Below are positions 43,622 to 55,726 of a stretch of 64,000 bases of DNA, piece by piece. Under the pieces are notes generated by a model. It was not told where the DNA came from, did no database searches, and saw only the letters and a list, made by a program, of their open reading frames with translations. Each line of letters starts with the position of its first letter. Positions within the stretch are counted from its first letter, which is position 1. The stretch comes from Zea mays (Eukaryota > Streptophyta > Magnoliopsida > Poales > Poaceae), in the NCBI RefSeq assembly GCF_902167145.1, contig NC_050104.1, forward strand, positions 101,567,849-101,631,848, read 5' to 3'. A program made the position numbers and the translations under genes.

Positions 43622-43881
43622 TAAGTGGTATCAAAGCCGTGCTGACTGTAGGACCGCTAACCTAGAGTAGAATGGTCGTTCTAAGGACTATAGACCTCTG
43701 TCCCTTCCTTGACTTTGATATCCCTTCAAAAGTTGGTCATACCGACCAAACCTATGTTCTACTATACATTATACCTTGCTGAAAATCATGTTTTATTCTA
43801 ATCCTTCATTCACTCATCATTCATTATTTGCTGGTCCTATTAATTCTGTTCTCACCCTTTTGCTTGCGATGTCTTTTGTAG
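43622..43881 (+). other. PBS and leader of C
   Basis: TGGTATCAAAGC at 43626-43637 matches the initiator-methionine tRNA complement. The leader ends in the acceptor-like TCTTTTGTAG immediately before the ATG of the extra ORF. Confidence 0.75.
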
Positions 43882-44895
43882 ATGGCTCGACTTAGACACA
43901 CTGCACGAAAGTCAGTCATCCCCTTCTTACCCTCCCGCCTTGCTGAGCGTCCGCTTCGCCGTCCCGTGGCCGGACAGTCCAGCCACTTGGAGAGACTGCA
44001 CCACCGCCTGCATGAGGAGCAGGAACGTCGACGACAGGAGCAGCAGGGCTCTTCTTTCTCGCTCCACCAGGAGATAGAGTCTGTGAGGAGCTGCTCCCCT
44101 GTGCTTCCTCTGGAGCCGCCCCCTGCACCACCACTGGGCGTCCCAGCTTCTGGAGTAGCTGCTGGAGGAGACCCAGACGACGGAGGAGGCGACGACAGCT
44201 CAAGCCACGACACCGACTTCTCTGCTAACCTTAAGCCGGAAGGATGGGTTGCTCGACCCATCACTCGCGACGCTGCTCGCGGGTGTCACTTCCACGATGC
44301 GCTCGACACCCTGCTACGTCGGGCATTTGACCGACATACTTGGTCCGTCGAGTATCGCTGTGTGGTCTACCATCACAGTCGCGGGGTCTACCCGGACCGC
44401 TGGGAGGCAACCTGCTTGGTGCGCTGCCCGGAGAACAGTCTCCAGGGTGCTGAGGTCTGCTCAGAGCACTATTCTATCTCTGAGCGGGACTCAGCTGAGG
44501 CAGCCATGCAAGATGCTGCACGGCGTACGCTTTCGCACTACTGCTCGGTTTTCGGTGGGGCAGCTGACGGTCTTGACATGAAGTATTACCCCCGCCGTCC
44601 ATCCGGCAGCACAGGAGGCGTGATTGTCTCACCTGTCGGTGAGGGCAATCCTAGGTTGAGCAGCACAGTCAACCTAGCCGCCGTGCTAAACACGGAGCTG
44701 GACCATGCACTAGATGAGCTGAGTAGGGCTCGTGCTGAAATCGCCCTGCTGCGGGCTGAGCGCGCGGAACGTCGTCACCTGGATGGTGGTTCCCCCGCTC
44801 CCGTCGGGACTCAGCACCCGTACCGCTCACCTCAGCGTGGACACCAGTCTTATGGCAACCCCGACTGCAAGACCAAGATAACTCTAGAACCATAG
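43882..44895 (+). CDS. Extra ORF upstream of gag in C, with a dsRNA-binding-like fold
   Basis: An intact ORF of 337 codons lies between the PBS and gag. Residues 1-140 are basic, then acidic and Pro/Ser-rich. Residues about 140-222 read helix, strand (WSVEYRCVVYHH), strand (RWEATCLVRC), strand (AEVCSEHYSIS), helix (SAEAAMQDAARRTLSHY). This helix-three strands-helix order, with an Ala-rich last helix, resembles a double-stranded RNA-binding domain. Residues about 265-305 form a Leu/Glu-rich probable coiled coil. It is not a gag or pol domain. Similar proteins occur, as I recall, as unnamed retrotransposon proteins in grasses. Binding of element RNA or interference with host silencing are guesses. 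The ATG directly follows a splice-acceptor-like site. Confidence 0.72.
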   Translation: MARLRHTARKSVIPFLPSRLAERPLRRPVAGQSSHLERLHHRLHEEQERRRQEQQGSSFSLHQEIESVRSCSPVLPLEPPPAPPLGVPASGVAAGGDPDDGGGDDSSSHDTDFSANLKPEGWVARPITRDAARGCHFHDALDTLLRRAFDRHTWSVEYRCVVYHHSRGVYPDRWEATCLVRCPENSLQGAEVCSEHYSISERDSAEAAMQDAARRTLSHYCSVFGGAADGLDMKYYPRRPSGSTGGVIVSPVGEGNPRLSSTVNLAAVLNTELDHALDELSRARAEIALLRAERAERRHLDGGSPAPVGTQHPYRSPQRGHQSYGNPDCKTKITLEP

Positions 44896-45298
44896 ATCGT
44901 TAGAGTTGGATCTTGTAATTAATACGAAATATATACATAGAAGCTTCAGTCTTAGCGTTAGTCTCGCTCCTAGTTAGTCTTAGTTAGACAGGGTAGTTTG
45001 CTATATCCTGTGCATTTATGTTTGTCATGATGAACTATGTTTGGTTTGGATCTTTGTAATGACTGTCACCAGAGTGTGGGTATCCCCTGCATTTTGGTTT
45101 ACCTATTATGTTAATAAAGTTAGTTATATAGTGGGGAAACCTTTTATTCCACTTTCCTCTTTATCTGAGAAGCTGTGTGGTCTGTGTTGGAGATCAGTGA
45201 AGATGCTCATCTGTTCAGTGCTGTTGAAGAATTCTATTCTCTTTCCTTATGCTGCAAGATTTGCCAGATCAGTTCTGATGTGTGGTTGCATTCTGCAG
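44896..45298 (+). other. Spacer between the extra ORF and gag
   Basis: There is no convincing gene. A T-rich stretch ends in TTCTGCAG directly before the gag ATG, a good splice acceptor. Confidence 0.5.
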
Positions 45299-46375
45299 AT
45301 GTCAGAGAACAGGCGCAGAGGAGGAAGGCGTGCTCAACAGGAGCGAGCCGCTCAACAGGAGGAGGTGCCCCCGCAGCAGCACCTGCCGCCCCCGCCCCCG
45401 ATGTCCATCGAGCAGATGTTTCTGATGCAGACTCAGGCAGTTCAAGCCATCGGTCAGACCTTGGCCGCCATTCAGCAGCAGCAGCAACAACAACAGCATG
45501 CCCCACCTCAGCCTCAGATGCCTCAGATGCCTAGAGACAAGCGTGCTGAATTCATGAGAGGTCATCCACCAACATTCGCTCATTCTTCTGACCCCATGGA
45601 TGCTGAAGATTGGCTGCGCACTGTGGAGCGGGAGTTGCACACCGCTCAGTGCGATGACAGGGAGAAAGTCTTGTATGGTCCCCGTCTGTTGAGAGGAGCA
45701 GCCCAATCATGGTGGGAGTCTTACCTCGCCACACATGCCCACCCTGACGCCATCACTTGGGAAGAGTTCAGAAGTAGCTTTCGTCAGTACCATGTTCCTG
45801 CAGGTCTGATGACAGTGAAGAAAGAGGAGTTCCTGGCTCTCAAGCAAGGGTCATCGTCTGTCAGTGAATACCGAGACAGATTTCTGCAATTGTCTCGCTA
45901 TGCTCCTGAAGATGTCAACACCGACGCCAAGCGACAATACCGTTTCCTGAGAGGCTTGGTTGACCCTCTGCAGTACCAACTGATGAATCACACCTTCCCA
46001 ACATTCCAGCACCTGATTGACAGAGCAATCATGACAGAAAGAAAGCGTAAGGAGATGGAAGATCGTAAGCGCAAGATCAGTGGACCCCAGCTTGGAAGCA
46101 GCAATCGTCCTCGTTTCTCAGGCAATCAACCTCAGCAGTTCAGGCAGAACCAGCATCCACCTCAGCAGCATCAGCAGTTCCAAAGGCAGTATCCTCAGCA
46201 CCAGTACCAGAACCGTCAGAGCAATCAGTCAGGAGGTCAGTTTCAGAAGCAGAATCAGCAAGCGCCTCGTCTTCTTGCCCCAGCAAATCAGTAGAACAGT
46301 CAGGCAGCACCAGCTCAGGTTGGAAACAGAGCATGTTTCCACTGTGGAGAGCAAGGCCACTGGGTGATGCAATGT
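45299..46375 (+). pseudogene. C gag with one in-frame stop before the zinc knuckle
   Basis: The start is the ATG at 45299, right after TTCTGCAG; earlier in-frame codons lack gag character. After a basic and Gln/Pro-rich N-terminus comes the capsid domain (nt about 45585-46030, WLRTVERELHTAQC, WWESYLATH, FLRGLVDPLQYQLM). A Gln-rich linker contains a TAG at 46292-46294. The same frame continues through a CCHC knuckle ([14 protein letters not shown], 46334-46375) and into pol without a further stop. CAG to TAG is the likeliest origin. The bases after the stop do not match the common UAG-CAA-UUA readthrough context. Confidence 0.88.
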
Positions 46376-49300
46376 CCGAAGAAGGCAGCCCAGCAGCAGT
46401 CAGGCCCCAATGCCCCAGCAAAGCAGAATGTGCCTCAGCCTGGAGCAGGCAATCGCTCTCAGCCACGCTATAATCATGGGAGACTGAATCACTTGGAGGC
46501 TGAAGCAGTTCAGGAGACCCCCGGCATGATAGTAGGTATGTTCCCAGTCGACTCCCATATTGCAGAAGTGTTATTTGATACTGGAGCAACGCATTCTTTC
46601 ATTACTGCATCATGGGTAGAAGCACATAATCTTCCAATTACTACCATGTCAACCCCCATTCAAATTGACTCAGCCGGTGGTAGAATTCGAGCCGATAGCA
46701 TTTGTTTGAATATAAGTGTGGAAATAAGGGGGATAGCGTTTCCCGCCAACCTTATAGTAATGGGTACTCAGGGAATAGATGTCTTCCTAGGGATGAATTG
46801 GCTAGATAAGTATCAGGCAGTTATCAGCTGTGATAAAAGGACAATCAAGTTGGTGTCCCCACTAGGAGAGGAAGTGGTGACCGAGTTAGTCCCGCCTGAG
46901 CCAAAGAAAGGAAGTTGTTATCAGATAGCTATTGATAGCAGTAAAGCAGACCCAATCGAGAGGATCAAGGTTGTGTCCGAGTTCCCGGATGTGTTTCCAA
47001 AGGACTTACCGGGTATGCCACCAGAGTGGAAAGTTGAGTTTGCCATAGAGCTTCTTCCTGGAACCGCCCCTATCTTCAAGAGAGCTTACAGAATATCCGG
47101 ACCAGAGTTGGTTGAACTTAAGAAGCAAATTGATGAGCTGTCAGAGAAAGGTTACATTCGGCCAAGCACCTCGCCTTGGGCCGCCCCTGTACTATTTGTG
47201 GAAAAGAAAGATGGCACCAAGAGGATGTGTATTGATTATCGAGCTTTGAATGAGGTCACGATCAAGAACAAGTATCCTTTGCCCAGGATTGAAGATCTGT
47301 TCGACCAGTTGAGAGGAGCCAGTGTGTTCTCCAAGATTGATCTGAGGTCAGGTTATCATCAGCTCAGGATCCGACCTTCGGACATTCCGAAGACGGCATT
47401 TATTACCAAGTATGGTTTGTATGAGTTCACAGTGATGTCTTTTGGTTTGACCAATGCGCCAACGTTCTTCATGAACTTGATGAACAGTGTATTCATGGAT
47501 TACCTTGATAAGTTTGTGGTGGTATTCATTGATGACATTCTGGTTTATTCTCAAAGCGAAGAAGAGCACGCAGATCATTTGAGGATGGTGTTGCAGAGAT
47601 TGCGAGAGCACCAGTTGTATGCAAAGTTGAGCAAGTGTGAGTTCTGGATCAGTAAAGTCCTGTTCTTGGGTCACATAATCAACAAAGAAGGATTGGCTGT
47701 GGATCCGAAGAAAGTGGCAGACATTCTGAACTGGAAAGCGCCAACAGATGCTCGAGGAATCAAGAGTTTCATTGGAATGGCCGGATATTATCGGCGATTC
47801 ATTGAAGGGTTTTCGAAGATTGCGAAACCAATGACAGCGTTGCTAGGCAACAAAGTTGAGTTCAAGTGGACCCAGAAATGCCAAGAGGCCTTTGAAGCGC
47901 TGAAAGAGAAGTTGACTACAGCGCCTGTCCTAGTCTTGCCTAATGTGCACAAGCCCTTTTCGGTGTATTGTGATGCTTGTTACACAGGTTTGGGATGTGT
48001 GTTGATGCAAGAGGGAAGAGTTGTGGCTTACTCGTCCCGACAGCTGAAGGTTCATGAGAAGAATTACCCAATCCATGACCTAGAGTTGGCAGCAGTGGTT
48101 CATGCACTGAAGTCATGGAGGCACTATCTGTATGGACAGAAATGTGATGTTTACACAGATCATAAGAGTCTGAAGTATATATTCACTCAGTCAGAGTTGA
48201 ACATGAGGCAACGAAGATGGTTAGAGTTGATCAAAGACTATGAGTTGGAGATTCATTACCATCCAGGCAAAGCAAACGTAGTGGCAGATGCTTTGAGCAG
48301 AAAGAGTCAAGTCAATCTGATGGTCGCTCGTCCGATGCCTTATGAGTTGGCCAAAGAGTTCGACAGGTTGAGTCTCGGATTTCTGAACAATTCGCGAGGA
48401 GTCACAGTTGAGTTGGAACCTACCTTGGAGCGCGAAATCAAAGAAGCGCAGAAGAATGATGAGAAGATCAGTGAGATTCGGCGACTGATTCTAGATGGCA
48501 AAGGCAAAGATTTTCGAGAAGATGCAGAAAGCGTGATATGGTTCAAAGACCGCTTGTGTGTTCCCAATGTCCAGTCCATTCGGGAGTTGATCCTTAAGGA
48601 AGCTCATGAGACAGCCTATTCGATTCACCCTGGCAGTGAGAAGATGTATCAGGATCTGAAGAAGAAATTCTGGTGGTACGGAATGAAGAGGGAAATCGCA
48701 GAGCATGTGGCTATGTGCGATAGTTGTCGAAGAATTAAGGCAGAGCACCAGAGACCTGCTGGATTGTTGCAACCGTTGCAGATCCCTCAGTGGAAATGGG
48801 ATGAAATTGTTATGGATTTCATAGTCGGATTGCCTCGCACTCGAGCCGGCTACGATTCCATTTGGGTAGTAGTGGACCGCTTGACCAAGTCAGCCCACTT
48901 CATACCTGTCAAGACCAACTATAGCAGTGCCGTATTGGCAGAATTGTATATGTCTCGGATCGTTTGTCTTCATGGTGTGCCAAAGAAGATAGTGTCAGAC
49001 AGAGGAACGCAGTTCACCTCTCATTTCTGGCAGCAGTTACATGAAGCCTTGGGCACGCATCTGAATTTCAGTTCAGCTTATCATCCGCAGACGGATGGTC
49101 AGACCGAAAGGACCAATCAAATTCTTGAAGACATGTTGAGAGCCTGTGCGTTGCAAGATCAGTCCGGATGGGATAAGAGATTGCCTTATGCAGAGTTTTC
49201 CTATAACAACAGTTACCAGGCCAGTTTGAAGATGTCACCATTTCAGGCGCTCTATGGAAGGAGTTGCAGAACTCCGTTGCAATGGGATCAGCCTGGAGAG

Positions 49301-49861
49301 AAGCAAGTGTTTGGGCCAGACATTTTGCTTGAAGCCGAAGAGAACATCAAGATGGTCCAAGAGAATCTGAAGATAGCGCAATCGAGGCAGCGAAGCTATG
49401 CAGACATAAGAAGAAGGGAGCTGAGTTTTGAAGTCGGAGACTTTGTCTATCTGAAAGTGTCACCGATCAGAGGAGTCAGAAGATTCGGAGTGAAAGGCAA
49501 GCTAGCACCCCGCTACATTGGCCCGTATCAGATTCTTGCAAGACGTGGAGAAGTGGCCTATCAGCTCAGTTTGCCCGAAAATTTGTCTGCTGTGCATGAT
49601 GTCTTTCATGTGTCTCAGTTGAAGAAGTGCTTGCGTGTGCCAGAAGAGCAGTTGCCAGTGGAAGGTCTTGAAGTCCAGGAGGACTTGACCTACGTTGAGA
49701 AGCCAGTGCAAATCCTTGAGGTTGCAGACAGAGTCACTCGAAGGAAGACCATCAGAATGTGCAAGGTCAAATGGAATCATCACTCTGAAGAAGAAGCAAC
49801 CTGGGAGCGTGAAGATGATCTGATGGCTAAATACCCTGAGCTCTTTGCTAGCCAACCCTGA
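46376..49861 (+). CDS. C pol: protease, RT, RNase H, integrase, chromodomain
   Basis: This is the pol part of one long frame shared with gag; it is open to the TGA at 49859-49861. Domains: aspartic protease ([11 protein letters not shown] near 46571), RT (FIDD active site at 47527-47538), RNase H ([10 protein letters not shown] near 47968; DHKSLKYIF), integrase zinc region (HPGSEKMYQ...CDSCRR near 48630-48730), DDE core ([22 protein letters not shown]), and a C-terminal chromodomain-like segment ([17 protein letters not shown], about 49765-49815). All catalytic residues I can check are present. Transcription is doubtful because the 5' LTR has lost its front part, and gag has a stop. Confidence 0.93.
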   Translation, partial: PKKAAQQQSGPNAPAKQNVPQPGAGNRSQPRYNHGRLNHLEAEAVQETPGMIVGMFPVDSHIAEVLFDTGATHSFITASWVEAHNLPITTMSTPIQIDSAGGRIRADSICLNISVEIRGIAFPANLIVMGTQGIDVFLGMNWLDKYQAVISCDKRTIKLVSPLGEEVVTELVPPEPKKGSCYQIAIDSSKADPIERIKVVSEFPDVFPKDLPGMPPEWKVEFAIELLPGTAPIFKRAYRISGPELVELKKQIDELSEKGYIRPSTSPWAAPVLFVEKKDGTKRMCIDYRALNEVTIKNKYPLPRIEDLFDQLRGASVFSKIDLRSGYHQLRIRPSDIPKTAFITKYGLYEFTVMSFGLTNAPTFFMNLMNSVFMDYLDKFVVVFIDDILVYSQSEEEHADHLRMVLQRLREHQLYAKLSKCEFWISKVLFLGHIINKEGLAVDPKKVADILNWKAPTDARGIKSFIGMAGYYRRFIEGFSKIAKPMTALLGNKVEFKWTQKCQEAFEALKEKLTTAPVLVLPNVHKPFSVYCDACYTGLGCVLMQEGRVVAYSSRQLKVHEKNYPIHDLELAAVVHALKSWRHYLYGQKCDVYTDHKSLKYIFTQSELNMRQRRWLELIKDYELEIHYHPGKANVVADALSRKSQVNLMVARPMPYELAKEFDRLSLGFLNNSRGVTVELEPTLEREIKEAQKNDEKISEIRRLILDGKGKDFREDAESVIWFKDRLCVPNVQSIRELILKEAHETAYSIHPGSEKMYQDLKKKFWWYGMKREIAEHVAMCDSCRRIKAEHQRPAGLLQPLQIPQWKWDEIVMDFIVGLPRTRAGYDSIWVVVDRLTKSAHFIPVKTNYSSAVLAELYMSRIVCLHGVPKKIVSDRGTQFTSHFWQQLHEALGTHLNFSSAYHPQTDGQTERTNQILEDMLRACALQDQSGWDKRLPYAEFSYNNSYQASLKMSPFQALYGRSCRTPLQWDQPGEKQVFGPDILLEAEENIKMVQENLKIAQSRQRSYADIRRRELSFEVGDFVYLKVSPIRGVRRFGVKGKLAPRYIGPYQILARRGEVAYQLSLPENLSAVHDVFHVSQLKKCLRVPEEQLPVEGLEVQEDLTYVEKPVQILEVADRVTRRKTIRMCKVKWNHHSEEEATWEREDDLMAKYPELFASQP

Positions 49862-49897
49862 ATCTCGAGGGCGAGATTCTTTTAAGGGGGGTAGGTT
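49862..49897 (+). other. Polypurine tract of C
   Basis: The run AAGGGGGGTAGG directly precedes the 3' LTR. The preceding TCTCGAGGGCGAGATTC is conserved in A and B on the other strand. Confidence 0.8.
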
Positions 49898-52800
49898 TGT
49901 AACGCCCTGAATTTGGGGGTAGAATTTTTTGTTCTTTTCTCTCACCAAATTCGGGCGTTACTCTCTTTTCTCTTTCCCCGTTTGCTCCTTCTTCCCAATT
50001 TCAAACCAGTATAGCGGCATGTGTCCGTGTCATGTATAAACCAAAACCTAAGTGTCATGGGTGTTGCATCATGCCGAAGCACATTTCTTTGTCTGATGAT
50101 GAGTGTTCGTCTCGTTCCGTTTCGGATTTCGGTTCGCGATTTAATTCCGTTTAGTGGTCGCGCTCGTCGTGGGTTTTCGATCCGCGAAGTGGCCCGGCCC
50201 AGCCCAATCTAGTCCAGCCCAGCCGGCCCGGCCCGCCCCGGCCTGCGCGCCCCTGGCGCCCAAAACCCCCCCTGCGCCCCCTCCCCTCTCTCTCTCTCAT
50301 TTGGATCTCCCGCGCAACAACTTCCCTCTCCCTCTCCCACCTCTCTCTCCCCGTGGTGCCCTAGGGTTTGGAGACGGCGATCACCGGATTTTGGACCCCG
50401 AGGTGAGCTCCCCTCCCCTCCCCTTCTCCTCTCTCTCTCTCTCCCTCCTCTTCTCCCCCGCGCGCGCACCCTCCCTCTTCCCCCTGCCCGCGCCCGACCC
50501 CGTCCCTGCCCGGCGCGGCGGCGCCCCTGCCCGCCCGCTCGGCCCCTCCCGCGGCGGCGCTCGGCCCGCCCGCTCGCCCTCCCCGCGGCGGCGCTCGGCG
50601 CCCGCCCCCGGCTCGCCCGCCCGGCCTCCCTCCCGCGGCGGCGCTCGGCTCCCCATCCCCGGCCTTCCCCCCCCGCTCGACCCCTCCCCGGCGCGGCGGC
50701 GCCCGCCCCCTGCCCCTCCCCGCGGCGGCGATCCCGCCCGCCCCCTGCCCGGCCCCGCGTGGCAGCGCCCGCCCTCCCCTGGCCCGCGGCGGCGCTCCCC
50801 GCCCCTCCCCTGCGCGCGGTGGCGATCCCGCCACCCAGCTCGGCCGCCATGGCCGGCTCGGCCGCCCCCGCACCCTGCCCCGTGCCCGCCCGGCTCGGCC
50901 GCCCCCGTGCCCGCCCGGCCTCGGCCGCCCCTGGCCGGTTCAACCGCCCCCCTGGCCGGTTCAACCGCCCTGGCCCCAGCTCGCCCGCCCGTTCCCCCGT
51001 CCCGGCCTCGCCCGACCGTATCTTCGCTCGCCCGCGCTCGCGGTGATTATTCGTTAATTAGCTGTGTTGCGTCGTGCGCTTCGTCGCACGACGATCCATT
51101 TTTTGTTTCAGGTTGTTTAAGGTGTAACGCCGCGTGTGTATTCACGCGACGTTCCACTTTGGACTCAGTTTAGTCGACGTATGCCGTCGTGCGCTTCGTC
51201 GCGCGACGCTTAACGTCTCCTCGTAACTAAGGCGAAGTGTCTCGTTGCGTGCTCGGTCGCACGACGAGTCGTTAACTTCTTAATTTGTTTTAGAGAGCTT
51301 TGTCGCGCGTCTCGCCACGCGACCATCTTTTTGTTTATCTCCACCTGCTTATAATAATTAGACATGAAACATGACTTTACTTTACGCTAAACATAGTGTC
51401 TACATTAAATTTCCTTCCATTAAGCGAGTAGTTAATTTATAATCATGTAACGTGATCGTTTCTCGACTGTCTTTTCCTCTTTCTCTCTTAACCGTACTCG
51501 CGAGCCCGCGTAGAACGTCTGTTTACTTATTGCATTCTATTGTATGGTGTACTGTTCTTTTGTATTAAATATGTGGATGTATGTATGTTTGCGCTCGCAT
51601 AGAGAACGATCCGGTTGAAGAGCCCGAGGAACTCGCAGGAGAAGCCCCTGAGCAGTAGTCGGTTGGTGGAGGCAAGTGTCCTTTGACCTATCTCTGTCCT
51701 ATTCATTCTTTAATTCACCTCCCGCTTTACATATTTATACCTAAGGTTTGACTAGCTCTTGTTATCCCTGTCCTTGATTACCTATTTGGGTTGGATTATT
51801 ACTGTTTAGCTCTATGCTATTGCTCAAACTCTAATCAATGAACATGATGAGATTATCTATGATACGCTGTTTTCCCTTCTCTTATTATGATGTTGTACTT
51901 GTGGCCTTAAGGGGGCTCGAGCGGTTTCTCGAGTGCCTCTCCGTAAGGACCTGTTCTATGGATGACCGCCCGGGAAAACAGTGCAACCATGAGGGTAGAA
52001 TGGGGTGCCCTTAGCTGAATAATTAGAGGATCCGGGGTGTAGTTCACTTAGTTGTCGTGCCGTCAATGGGGCTCGGTGTATGCGGCTCGCTCTGCCAAGG
52101 TTGATTTGTCCCTTGGGGAGGAGCGCGGTACATTTAGGAAACCTAACGGGTGGCTACAGCCCCGGGGAATCTTTGTAAAGGCTACGTAGTGATGCCCTGC
52201 TGGGTCACCTTGGTAGTGATCAATGGAGAGTCATGATCTCTGGGCAGAATGGGAATCACGGCTTGTGGGTAAAGTGCACAACCTCTACAGAGTGTTATGA
52301 AACTGATATATCAGCCGTGCTCGCGGTTATGAGCGGCCAAGGGAGCTCCAGTGATTAGTGAGACTTGATCAGAGATATTGTGGTACAGGTGGCTATGAGA
52401 TTGATGGTTTTGGTTATGACTATGGTGCTGGTAAGTGGTATTCTTTCCGTTTGGAAAGGGTACATCGGGTTAATAACTTGGGTTAATGCTAAAACTTGGC
52501 TTTCTACTAGTAAGTAATAATCTGACCAACTAAAAGCAACTGCTTGACTTATCCCCACATAAAGCTAGTCCACTACAGCCAAACAGGATACTTGCTGAGT
52601 ATGTTGATGTGTACTCACCCTTGCTCTACACACCAACCCCCCCATCCCCAGGTTGTCAGCATTGCAACCACTGCTCAGGCGAAGATGAAGCTGTGGAAGG
52701 AGACTTCCAGGAGTTCCAAGACTACGACGAGTTCTAGGTGTGGGTTAGCAGCAACCCCCAGTCGGCTGCCTGTGAAGGCCGCAGTTATCTACGTTTCTTT

Positions 52801-52994
52801 TCCGCACTTTGATTTATTGTAAGAACTATATGGACGTCTCAGACGCATGATGTAATCAACTATTATTCCCTTTTAATACTATTTTGAGCACTGTGTGATG
52901 ATGTCCATATTATGTAACTGCTGTGTACGTGAATAACTGATCCTGGCACGTACATGGTTCGCATTCGGTTTGCCTTCTAAAACCGGGTGTGACA
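49898..52994 (+). repeat. 3' LTR of C (3097 bp)
   Basis: It starts TGTAACGCCC and ends GGTGTGACA. The first third contains a CT-rich leader with CCCTAGGGTTT, a donor-like CCGAG/GTGAGC at about 50403 and a very GC-rich imperfect repeat zone (50500-50870, GCGGCGGCG units). Hairpins follow at 51070-51340. Mini-gene exons are at 51603-51671 (one stop) and 52652-52737. Long open frames across the GC-rich zone are composition artefacts. Confidence 0.92.
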
Positions 52995-55726
52995 GAAGCC
53001 GATCTAGATGCATGCTTAATAACTAAGACTAGTATGGGTTGGCTGTGGCATCGCCGTCTAGCACATGTTGGGATGAAGAACCTTCATAAACTTCTAAAGG
53101 GAGAACATGTGTTAGGACTAACCAATGTTTGTTTCGAGAAAGATAGGCCTTGTGCGGCATGTCAGGCAGGAAAACAGGTGGGAAGCACTCATCACGACAA
53201 GAATGTGATGACAACATCAAGACCTCTGGAACTTCTTCACATGGACCTCTTCGGACCCGTTGCCTACCTTAGCATCGGGGGAAGTAAATATGGTCTAGTA
53301 ATTGTTGATGATTTTTCCCGCTTCACTTGGGTGTTCTTTTTGCAGGATAAATCAGAAACCCAAGGGACCCTATAGCGCTTTCTAAGGAGGGCTCAAAACG
53401 AATTTGAGCTAAAAGTGAAAAAGATAAGGAGCGACAACAGGTCTGAATTCAAGAACCTACAAGTTGAGGAGTATCTTGAGGAGGAAGGCGCCAAGCACGA
53501 GTTCTCCGCTCCCTACACACCACAGCAAAACGGTGTGGTAGAGAGGAAGAACATGACACTTATTGACATGGCGAGGACGATGCTTGGAGAGTTCAAGATG
53601 CCCGAGCGGTTTTGGTCGAAAGATGTGAACACAGCTTGCCACGCTATAAACCGGCTCTATCTGCATCGCCTTCTCAAGAAGACCTCCTACGAACTCCTTA
53701 CCGGTAACAAACCCAACGGTTCTTACTTTCGTGTATTTGGGAGCAAATGTTACATTCTGGTGAAGAAAGGTAGACATTCTAAATTTGCTCCCAAGGCAGT
53801 AGAAGGGTTTTTACTAGGTAATGACTCAAATACAAAGGCGTATAGAGTCTTCAACAAATCATCGGGTTTGGTTGAAGTCTCTAGCGACGTTGATAGCTGA
53901 GGTGCGACCACAGGAACAACATGAGCAAGGTCAACCATCTTCCTCTACAATGGTGCATCCCCCAACTCAAGATGATGGACAGGTTCCTCAAGAAGAGGCG
54001 CGTGATCAAGGGGGAGCACAAGAAGAACAAGTTATGTAGGAAGAAGCACCACTGGCCCCTCCAACTCAAGTCCGAGCAACAATCCAACGAAATCACCCCA
54101 TTGACCAGATTCTGGGTGGCATAAGCAAGGGAGTCACTACTCGCTCAAGATTAGCTAACTTTTGTGAGCATTACTCGTTTGTCTCTTCTATTGAGCCTTT
54201 CAGGGTAGAAGAGGCCTTGTAGGATTCGGACTGGGTGTTGGCCATGCAGGAAGAGCTCAAAAACTTCAAGAGAAATGAAGTTTGGAGTCTGGTGCCACGT
54301 CCAAAGCAAAATGTTGTGGGAACCAAGTGGGTGTTTCGCAATAAGCAAGACGAGCACGGGGTGGTGACAAGAAACAAGGCTCGACTTGTGGCAAAAGGTT
54401 ATGCCCAAGTCGTAGGTTTGGATTTCGAGGAGACTTTTGCTCCTGTGGCTAGGCTAGAGTCTATTCGAATATTATTAGCCTATGTCGCTCACCACTCTTT
54501 CAGGCTATTTTAAATGGATGTAAAGAGCGCCTTCCTCAACGGGGCAATCAAGGAGGAGGTATACGTGGAACAACCCCCTGGCTTTGAGGATGACAGGTAT
54601 CCCGACCATGTGTTCAAACTCTCTAAGGCGCTCTATGGACTTAAGCAAGCCCCAAGAGCATGGTATGAATGCCTTAGAGATTTCTTAATTGCTAATGCTT
54701 TCAAGGTTGGGAAAGCCGATCCCACTCTTTTTACAAAGACTTGTGATGGTGATATTTTTGTGTGCCAAATTTAAGTCGATGACATAATATTTGGTTCTAC
54801 TAACCAAAAGTCTTATGAGGAGTTTAGCAGGGTGATGACTCAAAAGTTTGAGATGTCAATGATGGGTGAGTTGAACTACTTCCTTGGGTTCCAAGTGAAG
54901 CAACTCAAAGACGGCACCTTCATCTCCCAAACGAAGTACACACAAGATCTTCTCAAGCGGTTTGGGATGACGGACACCAAGCCCACGAAGACACCGATGG
55001 GAACCGACGGGCATGTTGACCTCAACAAAGAAGGTAAGTCCATTGATCAAAAGGCATTACCGGTCCATGATAGGTTCATTGCTTTATTTATGTGCTAGTA
55101 GACCGGACATTATGCTAAGTGTATGCATGTGTGCTAGATATCAATCTGACCCCAAGGAATGTCAACTTATGGCCGTTAAGCAAATTCTTAGATATTTAGT
55201 TTCTACGCCTTGCTTCGGGATCTAGTATCCAAAGGGGTCTACCTTTGACTTGATTGGATATTCAGACTCCGATTATGCTGGATGCAAGGTTGATAGGAAG
55301 AGTACATCAGGGATGTGCCAATTCCTAGGAAGGTCCCTGGTGTCTTCGAGTTCAAAGAAACAAACATCTGTTGCCCTATCCACCGCTGAGGCCGAGTATG
55401 TTGCCGCAGGACAGTGTTGCGCACAACTACTTTGGATGAGGCAAACCCTCCGGGACTTTGGCTACAATCTGAGCAAAGTCCCACTCCTATGTGACAATGA
55501 GAGTGCAATCCGCATGGCGGATAATCCTATTGAACACAGCCGCACTAAGCACATAGACATCCGACATCACTTTCTGAGAGACCACCAGCAAAAGGGAGAT
55601 ATCGAGGTGTACCATATTAACACCGAGAACCAGCAAGCCGATATCTTTACCAAGCCATTGGATGAGAAAACCTTTTGCAGGTTGCGTAGTGAGCTAAATG
55701 TCTTAGATTCGTGTAACTTGGATTGA
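52995..55726 (+). pseudogene. D pol: integrase, RT, RNase H, heavily broken
   Basis: Directly after C the Sirevirus frame resumes inside the region before integrase (WHRRLAHVGMKNL, then CAACQAGK zinc ligands near 53155). The integrase core follows (LHMDLFGP; PYTPQQNGVVERKN). Breaks: TAG at 53373, loss of frame near 53898, TAG near 54220, TAA at 54511, TAA at 54772 just before the RT YVDD region, a frame change near 55065, and another near 55225. The RNase H part 55250-55726 is open ([24 protein letters not shown]). Copia domain order is intact but nothing functional can be made. Note the shared RNase H motifs with X. Confidence 0.93.

Larger units (their letters stand above)
41440..52994 (+). 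mobile_element. Element C: nearly intact Tekay/Del-type chromovirus, 5' LTR truncated
   Basis: On the + strand: truncated 5' LTR, PBS, extra ORF, gag, pol, polypurine tract, 3' LTR of 3097 bp. The 5' LTR starts at a position equal to 50871 of the 3' LTR, so about 970 bp, including the usual promoter, are missing together with adjoining D sequence. The left TSD is therefore lost. The shared LTR parts differ at about 1% by eye, mostly C/T and G/A changes, plus a 58-bp repeat unit present only in the 5' copy. The coding region has a single stop. Confidence 0.93.

Noticed and set aside
50154..51173. Long open frames on both strands across the GC-rich part of the C LTR (Pro/Ala/Arg-rich)
   Set aside because: They arise from GCGGCGGCG-type composition, overlap in several frames, start at non-ATG codons and lie in an LTR.
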